A DNA stretch of 8,230 bases from Thiothrix sp. (GCA_011375245.1 DRMA01000109.1:1-8230), one strand, 5' to 3'; shown: positions 1 through 7,051, counted from the stretch's first letter. The notes: generated from the sequence alone by a model not told the origin. Numbers and translations are program-made.

Positions 1-6
1 AATCAA

Positions 7-40
7 AATATTGTTATATTCAGCCACCCATAACAATAAT
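7..40. repeat. AT-rich inverted repeat upstream of the Ter cluster
   Basis: ATTGTTAT (10-17) and its exact reverse complement ATAACAAT (30-37) are separated by 12 bases; extending outward to 7 and 40 keeps 10 of 11 pairs. It could be an operator upstream of the Ter genes, or the end of a gene to the left. There is no T-run typical of an intrinsic terminator. In AT-rich DNA an 8-bp pair can arise by chance. Confidence 0.3.
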
Positions 41-51
41 TTTAATGTAAC

Positions 52-81
52 TTGTTTATTTTATTAAAATAAATTTACTAT
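52..81 (+). promoter_or_regulatory. possible promoter of the Ter cluster
   Basis: TTGTTT (52-57) and TACTAT (76-81) sit 18 bases apart, about 55 bases before the first Ter start codon. The match to a sigma-70 promoter is weak (3/6 and 4/6). An alternative pair, TTGTTA (11-16) and AATAAT (35-40), overlaps the inverted repeat. A promoter somewhere in 1-120 is likely because the 134-base leader is the only sizeable gap before the three genes, but which pair is used cannot be decided by eye. Confidence 0.2.
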
Positions 82-134
82 TTCCCTTTAGTTCTCACTA
101 AAAACATTTATTATTCAATATTAAGGAAAGCAAT

Positions 135-707
135 ATGAGCATTAGTTTAAAAAAAGGTGGCAGAATCAATTTAAGCAAAGAAGCACCCAGTCTCGATAAT
201 ATGACGGTGGGGCTTGGATGGGATGCCAATATAAGTGATACAGGAAGCGATGCTGATTTAGATGTATCTATTTTTCTTGTCAACGCACAAGGTAAAACGA
301 GCAATGATAAAGATTTTATCTTCTACAATAATCTCACTTCTACTGATGGCAGTGTTGTACACACTGGCGACAATTTGACAGGTGAAGGCGATGGTGATGA
401 TGAAAAAATCAAAGTTTCCTTATCAAAAGTGAGTGACACGGTACAGGAAATTATTTTTGTCGTCACCATCCATGAAGCAGAAACAAGAAAGCAAAATTTT
501 GGTCAAGTTTCAAACTCATTTATCCGCATTGTTGACGATAGCAATGGCAATGAAGTATTAAAATATGAGCTAGATGAAGATTATTCCAGTGAAACAGCGA
601 TTGAATTTGGTAAATTATACCGACGTGATAATAGCTGGCGCTTTCAAGCGGTAGGGACTGGCTTTAATTCAGGTTTGCAAAGCTTTGTCGATAAGTATAT
701 AGGGTAA
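135..707 (+). CDS. terD: TerD/TerE-type stress protein
   Basis: This is a 190-residue protein, close to the usual 190-192 of TerD and TerE, and made of one TerD domain. Visible family signatures are the N-terminal MSISLKKGGRINLSK, GLGWD (26-30), DADLDVS (39-45), FIFYNN (61-66), the acidic GDNLTGEGDGDDE (78-90), QNFGQVSNSFIR (120-131) and FGKLYRR (158-164). The acidic clusters correspond to the calcium-binding sites known in the family. TerD proteins are cytoplasmic and belong to the tellurite, phage-inhibition and colicin-resistance Ter network, with no established enzymatic activity. The start is supported by AAGGAAA at 123-129. It is the first of three co-directional Ter genes; the next starts four bases after its stop. 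TerD and TerE cannot be separated by inspection, but the family is certain. Confidence 0.93.
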   Translation: MSISLKKGGRINLSKEAPSLDNMTVGLGWDANISDTGSDADLDVSIFLVNAQGKTSNDKDFIFYNNLTSTDGSVVHTGDNLTGEGDGDDEKIKVSLSKVSDTVQEIIFVVTIHEAETRKQNFGQVSNSFIRIVDDSNGNEVLKYELDEDYSSETAIEFGKLYRRDNSWRFQAVGTGFNSGLQSFVDKYIG

Positions 708-711
708 TATC

Positions 712-1314
712 ATGGCAATTGATTTAGTTAAAGGGCAAAAAATCTCCCTTGTTAAACAAAATGGTAGCCCCTTAGATACTTTTTGTGTCGGTGCGAACTG
801 GGGGGTTATTGAAAGCAAAGGTTTTTTTGGTGGCACAAACAAAACCTCGGTTGATCTTGATCTCTCCGTTGCACTCTATGATGCGGATAAACAACTTAAA
901 AATGTGGTTTATTATGCCGAGTTAGAGGCAGCGGGCGTTAAACATTCAGGTGATGATTTAACGGGAGATGAAGATGGCGATGATGGTCTTGATAATGAAG
1001 TGATTCAAATCAATTTACCTGATATTCGTGACGATATTGCGCATGTGGTTTTTATTTTAAACTCGTATAAAAATCAAGATTTTGCCACCATTCCCTTTGC
1101 GTCAATTCGGCTTTACGAAGGTGTGCCAACACGTGTTAATAGCATTGTTGCCACCTATAATATTGCCAGTGATGCGCGATTTGTTGGTTATACTTCAATG
1201 ATTTTGGGTAAATTATATCGACGTAATAACGAATGGAAGTTTTCGGCTATTGGTGAACCGACACGCGATACAAAGCTAGAAGGAGCATTACAAACAGCGG
1301 TTCGCTATTTATAA
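712..1314 (+). CDS. TerD-domain protein, TerZ/TerX-like
   Basis: This 200-residue second TerD-domain protein differs from its upstream neighbour. It has an insertion after the first strand, GFFGGTNKTS (37-46), as in TerZ-type members, before the VDLDLS calcium-site motif (47-52). It also has an enlarged acidic loop, from HSGDDLTGDEDGDD (78-91) to the following DNE (94-96). Further family features are DFATIPFASIRLYEG (123-137), GKLYRR (166-171) and WKFSAIGEPTRD (175-186). It is presumably a cytoplasmic calcium-binding scaffold of the Ter stress system acting with the TerD and TerB neighbours; that role is inferred from the family. Only four bases separate it from the preceding stop, and AGGG at 701-704, inside the end of the upstream gene, serves as its ribosome site, so the two are very probably co-transcribed. 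The C-terminus is intact. TerZ versus TerX naming is uncertain. Confidence 0.9.
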   Translation: MAIDLVKGQKISLVKQNGSPLDTFCVGANWGVIESKGFFGGTNKTSVDLDLSVALYDADKQLKNVVYYAELEAAGVKHSGDDLTGDEDGDDGLDNEVIQINLPDIRDDIAHVVFILNSYKNQDFATIPFASIRLYEGVPTRVNSIVATYNIASDARFVGYTSMILGKLYRRNNEWKFSAIGEPTRDTKLEGALQTAVRYL

Positions 1315-1351
1315 CTCTTTATTCACTCCATCCATAACCAAGGTCATCACT

Positions 1352-1822
1352 ATGTTAGATTTTGAACAAGTCAAAGCAAAAATATCCACGTTAATCAGTG
1401 AAGCAGGAAGAAAACTGAAGCAATATACGCCTGAAAAGTTTTCTAAAGAGAAGAAGTTTATTAATGCATTAGTCGGTTCTTTAGCGTTAATGACAATGGC
1501 GGATAAAAAGGCAGAAACAGAAGAAGTCATTGCTTCAATTGATTTAATTAAGGAAATTGATGAAATTACCGAGCTTGATATGACCCAAGATGCCTTGGAA
1601 CTCTATGAGTATCATATCGAAGCCCTTTCAGCAGCGATCAGCACACCAACGAAATGGCTTGTTGCTGAGGCAAGAATGTTGTCAGAGATTGGTAAAATAA
1701 AAGCGTACCCTGAGTATCCCCCGATGGTTGAGGCCTTGATTGAGCATATTGCCAATAGCGATGGTAATGTTGATCCCCTAGAAGTTGCCATGCAAGAGAA
1801 AATCCTTAAAGCGATTCAGTAA
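1352..1822 (+). CDS. terB: TerB-like tellurite resistance protein
   Basis: This 156-residue, mostly helical acidic protein is about the length of characterised TerB (about 150). After a variable N-terminal helix come the core helices VGSLALMTMADKKAETEE (41-58) and, in the second half, IANSDGNVDPLE (133-144), which matches the Asp-Gly-Asn-x-Asp metal-site motif of TerB. The first-half site is less canonical: the usual ASDG is MADKK. TerB is a small cytoplasmic to membrane-associated protein of Ter systems, reported to link to TerC and TerD proteins. The gene lies 37 bases after the TerZ-like gene in the same direction; AAGG (1340-1343) is its ribosome site, eight bases before ATG. Assignment rests on the fold pattern, the second motif and the context. 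A stand-alone TerB-domain protein of another subclass is the main alternative. Confidence 0.82.
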   Translation: MLDFEQVKAKISTLISEAGRKLKQYTPEKFSKEKKFINALVGSLALMTMADKKAETEEVIASIDLIKEIDEITELDMTQDALELYEYHIEALSAAISTPTKWLVAEARMLSEIGKIKAYPEYPPMVEALIEHIANSDGNVDPLEVAMQEKILKAIQ

Positions 1823-1866
1823 ATAATTGATTTATATGGTGTTCACCGATTAGAAGCCAGTCAAAC

Positions 1867-1884
1867 GCAACGCTGGAGCGTTGC
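1867..1884. repeat. short hairpin, first of a tandem pair
   Basis: GCAACGC (1867-1873) pairs perfectly with GCGTTGC (1878-1884) around TGGA. It lies 45 bases after the terB stop. It shares the CTGGAG loop sequence with the interrupted hairpin that follows (1891-1906 plus 2015-2030), so both look like parts of one composite repeat. It could slow or terminate transcription between the convergent genes, but no T-run follows. Confidence 0.65.
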
Positions 1885-1906
1885 AGACTGCATTCCCATG
1901 CTGGAG

Positions 1907-2014
1907 AGGCTGTGAAAGTATTGATGAAAATCATACAAAACAACGAAAAAAATGACTAATGTAGGTCGGGTTACGCTACGCTAACCCGACCTACGTGGAA
2001 TACTTTCACAGCCT
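1907..2014. mobile_element. MITE-like element, 108 bases
   Basis: The terminal inverted repeats are AGGCTGTGAAAGTATT (1907-1922) and AATACTTTCACAGCCT (1999-2014), 16 of 16 paired. CTGGAG flanks both ends (1901-1906 and 2015-2020), as expected of a 6-base target duplication. Because the next outer pair also matches (G1906/C2015), an equally valid reading is 17-base ends with a 4-base TGGA duplication; the empty site is the same. The element is far too short for a transposase, so it would have been moved by an unlinked one of unknown family. Its interior is AT-rich on the left and carries the 1961-1994 palindrome on the right. Confidence 0.72.
1961..1994. repeat. strong palindrome inside the MITE-like element
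   Basis: GTAGGTCGGGTTA (1961-1973) and TAACCCGACCTAC (1982-1994) are exact reverse complements around an 8-base CGCTACGC loop. This resembles the GTAGGTCGGGTTA-type extragenic palindromes that I recall as common in proteobacteria and often mobilised by REP-associated transposases. Lying between convergent genes, it could also end transcription from either side, but no T-tract follows on either strand. Confidence 0.75.
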
Positions 2015-2050
2015 CTGGAGCATGGGAACGAGAAAATTTCCGCGCCCTTA

Positions 2051-5000
2051 TTAATCCCTTGCCTGCTTGGTCAACGACACAAAGCCAATATCTTCCATAA
2101 TCGCATACATCGACGGCAAGACCAGCATAATCAATAAGGTCGAAGTCAACATACCAAACACTATGCTGGTTACTAGCGGTACAAGTATCAATGCTTGCGA
2201 ACTGGTTTCAAACAATAACGGTGTCATCCCTGCAATTGTCGTGATTGAGGTAAGAAAGATGGCTCTAAAACGATCATGTACCGCATATTGTGCCGCTGTG
2301 TGTAAGCTCATCCCTTCGGCGGCATGGTATTTAACAAACTCGACCAGCAAAATAGAATCATTAACTACCACACCTGCAAGGGACACAAAGCCAATCATGC
2401 TTGGCAGGGTAAAATCTAATCCCATCATAAAATGCCCCCAAATCGCGCCGATCAGCGCAAGGGGGATATTAATCATCACAATCAGCGGTTCACGGTAGTT
2501 ACCAAATTGCATACTCAGCAATAAAAATACGCCAAAAGCGCCTAAGACAAAGCCTGTTAGGATAGATGTCTTGGTTTCTGTACCATTTTCCACTTCGCCT
2601 TTGAGGGAAAAAGTGATATGAGGATAACGTTGTTGTAAATGGCTTAAGAAGTTTTCTTTTAGCCCTTTAATCACTTCAGAGGTATTAGCAATTTCGGCAT
2701 CGACATCACCATAAATATTAATCGTACGCTGATGATTAATATGCCCAATACGGGCGAAATCACGTTCTTCGGTAATAATAGCCACTGTGCTGAGGGGGAT
2801 GGCTTTGCCTGTTTTTGAATAGATCGTCAGATTATCGAAGTCGCTTAATTCCTTATGTGCTTTACTGTCCAGTTTAGCAATGATTTCATAGGCTTCTCGT
2901 CCTTGGTAAATTTCGCTGATTTTGACATCTTGATAAGCGGAGCGTAATTGCGTGGCAATACTGCGTGAATCTACCCCTGCGGCTAATGCGCCTGCTTTAA
3001 GCTTGATACTATATTGTGGTTTGCCTGCACGAAGATCATCCAGCAGATTGTTTACCCCTGCATAACCGCGTAGCCAGTTTTGTACTTCCCATGAAGCACT
3101 GGAAAGTCGGTCTAAATCATGTCCTTTTAGACGAATATGAATTGCACGTCCTGCGGGACCAACATGACCTTCTTTATATTGAATATTGATAACATTGGGT
3201 AATGCGCGGGTATTTTGTTTCCAATGAGTCACAATATCGTTAATACTACTGTGGCGTTTTTCGGTATTTAGTAGGTCAATGCTCAGCGTTGCCAAATGCG
3301 AACCATTTTCAGGCACATCGCCATGTTTGCCATACGAGAGCTGGATATCTTTAATAAGCGCTTCGCTTTCTTTTTCACTGAGTTGTTGATTAGTCTTGTC
3401 TAGCGAAGCTAATAATATGCCAATCACTCGCTCAGTTTCGGCTAAGGGTGTGCCTTGTGGCAGTAAGACGCGCGCCTCAAAATTATTACCTTCTAAATCA
3501 GGAAACGCTTTAAACTTAACCATGCCTGTAGCAATTAAGCCAATGGACAGTATCAACATTGCTAAAGCAATACCCACGGTCATATAACGAAATTGCATCG
3601 CTGTTTTAGCCGCTCGACCGACACCATGACGGAATTTATTGAACTGGGTTTCAAACTGTTGTCGCCATTTTGGTGGTTGTTTATGGTGGGTATGTTCTAA
3701 CGAGTGCTTTAAATGGTGTGGCAAAATAAAAAAGGCTTCGAGCAAGCTAATGGTTAATACAGAAAGCAAAACCACAGGCAATACGCCTAAGACTTGCCCC
3801 ATATCACCTTTCATCATTAACAAACTGCCAAATAAAAAAGTGGAGGTTAAGAAGGAGGAGAGTACGCCACGAAAGACTTTTTGTGTGCCATCAATAGCGG
3901 CTTCAAGCGGCGCTTTTCCCTTATTGTATTCATGATCAATGCTTTCAGACAGGACAATCGCATCGTCCATTAAAATACCGATTGCCATTAGTAAGGCAAC
4001 CATTGAAATCATATTAATACTGATACCAAAGACGGTCATCAAGGCTAAGCCACCCAAGAAGGAAACAGGCAAACCTAATGCGATCCAAAACGTGTAACGC
4101 CATGAGAAAAAGAGTAGCAACACAAACGTAGCAAGTAAGAGACCTTGCCAGCCATTTTTTATCAGCAGTTGTAAACGATCACGTACTGAAGTAGACATGT
4201 CATTTACTAGCGTTAAACGGGTACTTTCAGGTAGTATTTTATTTTCGGCATCAACAAACTCGCTAAGTGCATCGGCTACTTCTAAGGTGTCATCAATGGT
4301 ATTTTTGCTAATTTTCAGGAGTGCAGCAGGTTTGCCATTGAGTTCGATGCGTTCTTCAGGCTTTTCAAATTGATCAACAATGGTCGCAATATCGCCTAGT
4401 TTGATTTCGCCACCTTTGTCGGTATTGATAATCACTAAGTCAGCCAATTCATCAGCGGTTTTACGTGCATTATTAAAGCGTATTTGATAAGAGGTTTCAG
4501 TGGCTTCCAAAGTGCCAGCAGGCAGTTCTACTGCCTGTGTGCTAATCAGATTAGCAATATCTTGTACACTTAGATTGTATTTTTTTTGTGCCTCAGGCTG
4601 GATCAGTACTTGTAATTGATGGGTCGAAAAGCCGCCCATGGTGACAATGGGGATTTGTGGGTGAGCTAGGAGACGATTGCGGTAGGATTCTGCCAAGGCT
4701 TTCAGTTCTGAAGGGGTCAGTTTATCGGCAGTGATGGCAATATTAGCCACGGCATTCACCCGCCCTAACTGCTTAATAATAGGGTCTTCGACATTAGCGG
4801 GAAAATTTTGGATGGCATCAATGGCACTTTTAATATCATCGGTGAATTCACGCATATTGCCTGCTTCTTGCATTTCCAAAATGAAAATAGCCATATTGTC
4901 GCGGGCATCACAGTTTTGTTCTTTGAGAAAGCTAATGCCATCCGTTGCATCTTCTAAGGGGTTACAAATACCGTCTTCCACATCTGCAGGGCTTGCACCA

Positions 5001-5149
5001 GGATAGGCAGCGGTGACTTGTACTTTGCTGGGTTTGATTTGTGGAAAAGATTCTTTATTAAGATTACTTAATGAAGCTAGACCCAATGCAATAATCGCCA
5101 TCATCACAATATTGCTAATGGTGGGGTGGGCGGCAAAGTAGCGAATCAT
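2051..5149 (-). CDS. RND efflux permease, HAE1/AcrB-like
   Basis: This 1032-residue inner-membrane protein has the two-fold RND layout. TM1 (about 12-30) is followed by a large periplasmic porter region (31-330), TM2-6 (about 335-480), TM7 (about 521-545), a second periplasmic region (546-860) and TM8-12 (about 862-1015). TM4 holds GILMDDAIVLSESID (391-405); D395 and D396 match the proton-relay aspartates of AcrB (D407/D408). R960 and T967 match AcrB R971 and T978, but the AcrB K940 position is N930 in VVVNDSILLVEF. The pair DD argues against a heavy-metal (CusA) pump. It would export substrates by proton motive force with the adjacent adaptor and an outer-membrane channel not encoded here. 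Its ATG overlaps the adaptor stop by four bases (ATGA), with AAAAGG just upstream. It ends in tandem TAA codons. The substrate is unknown. Confidence 0.95.
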   Translation of the reverse strand: MIRYFAAHPTISNIVMMAIIALGLASLSNLNKESFPQIKPSKVQVTAAYPGASPADVEDGICNPLEDATDGISFLKEQNCDARDNMAIFILEMQEAGNMREFTDDIKSAIDAIQNFPANVEDPIIKQLGRVNAVANIAITADKLTPSELKALAESYRNRLLAHPQIPIVTMGGFSTHQLQVLIQPEAQKKYNLSVQDIANLISTQAVELPAGTLEATETSYQIRFNNARKTADELADLVIINTDKGGEIKLGDIATIVDQFEKPEERIELNGKPAALLKISKNTIDDTLEVADALSEFVDAENKILPESTRLTLVNDMSTSVRDRLQLLIKNGWQGLLLATFVLLLFFSWRYTFWIALGLPVSFLGGLALMTVFGISINMISMVALLMAIGILMDDAIVLSESIDHEYNKGKAPLEAAIDGTQKVFRGVLSSFLTSTFLFGSLLMMKGDMGQVLGVLPVVLLSVLTISLLEAFFILPHHLKHSLEHTHHKQPPKWRQQFETQFNKFRHGVGRAAKTAMQFRYMTVGIALAMLILSIGLIATGMVKFKAFPDLEGNNFEARVLLPQGTPLAETERVIGILLASLDKTNQQLSEKESEALIKDIQLSYGKHGDVPENGSHLATLSIDLLNTEKRHSSINDIVTHWKQNTRALPNVINIQYKEGHVGPAGRAIHIRLKGHDLDRLSSASWEVQNWLRGYAGVNNLLDDLRAGKPQYSIKLKAGALAAGVDSRSIATQLRSAYQDVKISEIYQGREAYEIIAKLDSKAHKELSDFDNLTIYSKTGKAIPLSTVAIITEERDFARIGHINHQRTINIYGDVDAEIANTSEVIKGLKENFLSHLQQRYPHITFSLKGEVENGTETKTSILTGFVLGAFGVFLLLSMQFGNYREPLIVMINIPLALIGAIWGHFMMGLDFTLPSMIGFVSLAGVVVNDSILLVEFVKYHAAEGMSLHTAAQYAVHDRFRAIFLTSITTIAGMTPLLFETSSQALILVPLVTSIVFGMLTSTLLIMLVLPSMYAIMEDIGFVSLTKQARD

Positions 5150-6570
5150 TTTTTAAGCCTTTTGCTTGTTTCTGGCGTACTTATTTCCTTATTAATTCGT
5201 TGGCGTTGTTGTGCGCCTGTGCCTAGTGCGGCTTGTGCCAATTGTGTTTGGTATTCGCTAGCTTGAATAGGGTTAAGTGGCAATCCTTCAATCACAGGAA
5301 TAACATCGGTGATAATTACCCTTTCACCTGCTTTAATACCCTGATCAATCACCACTAATTGCCCTTGTTTGTGCCGCACTGTTACCTCGCGAATGGCTAA
5401 GGTATTATTGCCTTTGGCTATATAAACCCGTCCTTGATGCAGCGCTTTTCGGGGTAATACCAGCATTTTCTGTGTCGGGGCAATAAACTCAACCGAGGCA
5501 TACATGCCTTTGAGCAGAGGAGGGCGTTTGCCTGGAATAATGCCTTTGTAGGGATTATTCACTGCAACCACCAAGCTGATGGTGTCACGGGTAGGATCAA
5601 TTGACTCACCAATACGCAGTAACTCGCCTTGCCAGCGGCTTTTGTTTTCATCGCCCACTAAGCCAACATGCGCGCGTAAACCTAAGTTTTTTATTACGGC
5701 TTGAAAGCCTTTGGGATTTTGTAAGTTTAAGGTGTGTGTACCTACGCCCATTAATAACGGGCGAAACTGACGCGTGGGCAGTTGTGCGTTGATTTCAATC
5801 GCCTGCGTCCCCAGCGCTTCAAACAAGACACTGCCAATGGCAGTGAATTCACCTTTTTCGACGGATACTGTGCCGATACGAGCATCAAAAGGCATTTTAA
5901 CTTCAGTGCGTCCTAAGGTGTCTTTGCTTTGTGCGAGTTGAGTTTTGGATTGTTTGATTTGGGCTTTGGTGGCAGATTTTCGACTGGAATAAGTTGATAA
6001 TTTTCCCTGTAAATCTTCGACTTGTTGGCGTAGTTGTAAGACTTTTTGTTTTTCAGCATCAAGCGTGGAGCGAGCGATTAAACGTTTATCCCAAATTTTG
6101 CGTACCCGTGCTAGCTCACTTTCCCCGACACGCAGGTTTTCTTTAGCGATATTGAGTGAACGGCGGCTGCTTTTCTCTTCAGCTTCCAATTGTTTTAGAC
6201 TTGAACGCGTATTGGCTAAACCCGCACTGCTTTGATCTAAGGAAAATTTAAACGTTGTAGGTTCAATACGCAACACCACCGTGCCTTTAGTAATGCTACC
6301 GCCTTTTTTTAGCTTAGGGTGAATGTAAGCAATTTTGCCACTCACTTCTGACTTGGCTTTGAGTAAAACGGAGGGTTCAACATAGCCATAAGCAGTGGTA
6401 CGCGGGCTAAAGTCAATTTCCTGTGCGGTAATCACCTCAACCGTTTTGGTGGGATAGGAGAGAACCTTATGCTCTGTGGGAGGCTTGGTTTTGACTTTGA
6501 AAACCACTAATCCTACCGCAATGATAATAATAAGCGGTAGGACAAAGGCTTTTTGGAAGCGTTTTTTCAT
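5146..6570 (-). CDS. RND periplasmic adaptor (HlyD/AcrA family)
   Basis: This 474-residue membrane fusion protein should link the RND permease to an outer-membrane channel. Domain order is an N-terminal uncleaved anchor (about 9-25) after MKKRFQK, the first lipoyl half (about 66-106, with SEVSGKIAYIHPKLKKGG) and a long coiled-coil hairpin rich in K, Q, E and S (about 108-220). The second lipoyl half (about 221-254, RTEVKMPFDARIGTVSVEKG), a beta-barrel (about 255-365) and a membrane-proximal domain (about 366-430) follow. The tail of about 45 residues is polar and probably disordered. No lipobox cysteine is visible, so anchoring is by the helix. ATGA overlaps join it to the cytochrome gene upstream and the permease downstream. 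No good Shine-Dalgarno sequence precedes its ATG, which suggests translation coupled to the cytochrome. Confidence 0.93.
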   Translation of the reverse strand: MKKRFQKAFVLPLIIIIAVGLVVFKVKTKPPTEHKVLSYPTKTVEVITAQEIDFSPRTTAYGYVEPSVLLKAKSEVSGKIAYIHPKLKKGGSITKGTVVLRIEPTTFKFSLDQSSAGLANTRSSLKQLEAEEKSSRRSLNIAKENLRVGESELARVRKIWDKRLIARSTLDAEKQKVLQLRQQVEDLQGKLSTYSSRKSATKAQIKQSKTQLAQSKDTLGRTEVKMPFDARIGTVSVEKGEFTAIGSVLFEALGTQAIEINAQLPTRQFRPLLMGVGTHTLNLQNPKGFQAVIKNLGLRAHVGLVGDENKSRWQGELLRIGESIDPTRDTISLVVAVNNPYKGIIPGKRPPLLKGMYASVEFIAPTQKMLVLPRKALHQGRVYIAKGNNTLAIREVTVRHKQGQLVVIDQGIKAGERVIITDVIPVIEGLPLNPIQASEYQTQLAQAALGTGAQQRQRINKEISTPETSKRLKK

Positions 6571-7046
6571 GGTTTTGGTGCTTGGGGCATTTCAGAATCA
6601 ATACGATAAACTGCATGACAAGCAATACAGCGTTGCATTAATTCACCCAGTTGTTTGAGGGCTTGGTTTTTATCACCTAAGTCAGCTGCATCCATAGCTA
6701 ATTGATCAAAGGCTTTATGCGTTCCCCTACCGATTTTTTTAAATTCTATGGGCAATTTTTTCATTAATGACGCAGGTACGCCTTCTTGTGCTGCAAGACC
6801 AACGCTTTTAGCTTGTTTTGCTACTTCTGCCATATCGTTTGTTTCTACCGCACTGATAATGCCTTGTACGGCTTGCAAGAAGGAACGCATTTCATTGAGC
6901 ACGAGATCACGTTCACCTTCCGCTAATACAATCGCTGAGCGTCCATCACTGGCAGTAATCGTTTCGCCTTTAATGATAAACGTATAGCCCATTGCGCCAA
7001 GTAGTAAGAGTAAGATCAATGAGATGCCCCAAGCTAATTTACACAT
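6567..7046 (-). CDS. membrane-anchored cytochrome c, c'/c-556-like
   Basis: This is a 159-residue protein with a hydrophobic N-terminus (about 5-25, LAWGISLILLLLLGAMGYTF) and no clear signal-peptidase site, so it is probably anchored with its helical domain in the periplasm. The haem-binding motif C140-I-A-C143-H144 lies close to the C-terminus after a four-helix-like region, the layout of the cytochrome c'/c-556 family. M53, in NEMRSF, is a candidate distal ligand by analogy with c-556. It is the first gene of the operon. Its stop overlaps the adaptor start (ATGA), and GAGGAAA five bases before ATG gives a strong ribosome site. A role in electron transfer or redox or ligand sensing beside the pump is inference. 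Haem attachment would require a Ccm pathway elsewhere. The family is secure from motif and length; its partner is unknown. Confidence 0.85.
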   Translation of the reverse strand: MCKLAWGISLILLLLLGAMGYTFIIKGETITASDGRSAIVLAEGERDLVLNEMRSFLQAVQGIISAVETNDMAEVAKQAKSVGLAAQEGVPASLMKKLPIEFKKIGRGTHKAFDQLAMDAADLGDKNQALKQLGELMQRCIACHAVYRIDSEMPQAPKP

Positions 7047-7051
7047 AGTTA

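Larger units (their letters stand above)
1891..2030. repeat. dispersed hairpin repeat split by an insertion
   Basis: The left half CATTCCCATGCTGGAG (1891-1906) and the right half CTGGAGCATGGGAACG (2015-2030) surround a 108-base element. Removing that element and one CTGGAG copy restores a hairpin of 10-base arms (CATTCCCATG / CATGGGAACG, one mismatch) with CTGGAG as the loop. The arm CATGGGAACGAG is a sequence type I recall as a recurrent dispersed repeat in environmental gammaproteobacteria. A diverged, inverted copy lies at 8189-8220. Confidence 0.7.

Noticed and set aside
98..304. Minus-strand open frame overlapping the first TerD gene
   Set aside because: It is the complement of conserved TerD coding sequence and has no recognisable protein features of its own.
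1309..1530. Minus-strand open frame over the start of the TerB-like gene
   Set aside because: It lies antisense to a well-supported gene, has no good ribosome site, and its hydrophobic look comes from reading helical TerB sequence backwards.
1867..1994. Hairpins between the convergent genes as classical intrinsic terminators
   Set aside because: Neither hairpin is followed by a T-tract on either strand, and their sequences fit dispersed repeats better; a terminator side effect remains possible.
1823..2050. A possible CRISPR array in the repeat-rich junction
   Set aside because: The repeats are inverted and nested, not regularly spaced direct repeats with unique spacers.
2067..5006. Plus-strand open frames of 60-140 codons inside the RND permease gene
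   Set aside because: They lie antisense to a full-length RND gene with clear family motifs, have no domain-like sequence, and arise from codon bias of the real gene.
5829..5845. Perfect 8-bp palindrome CACTGCCA-A-TGGCAGTG within the adaptor gene
   Set aside because: It lies in the second lipoyl half, where the residues fit the fold, and no second copy or regulatory context is seen; probably chance.
6476..6658. Plus-strand open frame across the cytochrome-adaptor junction
   Set aside because: It overlaps two secure genes on the other strand and shows no family signal.
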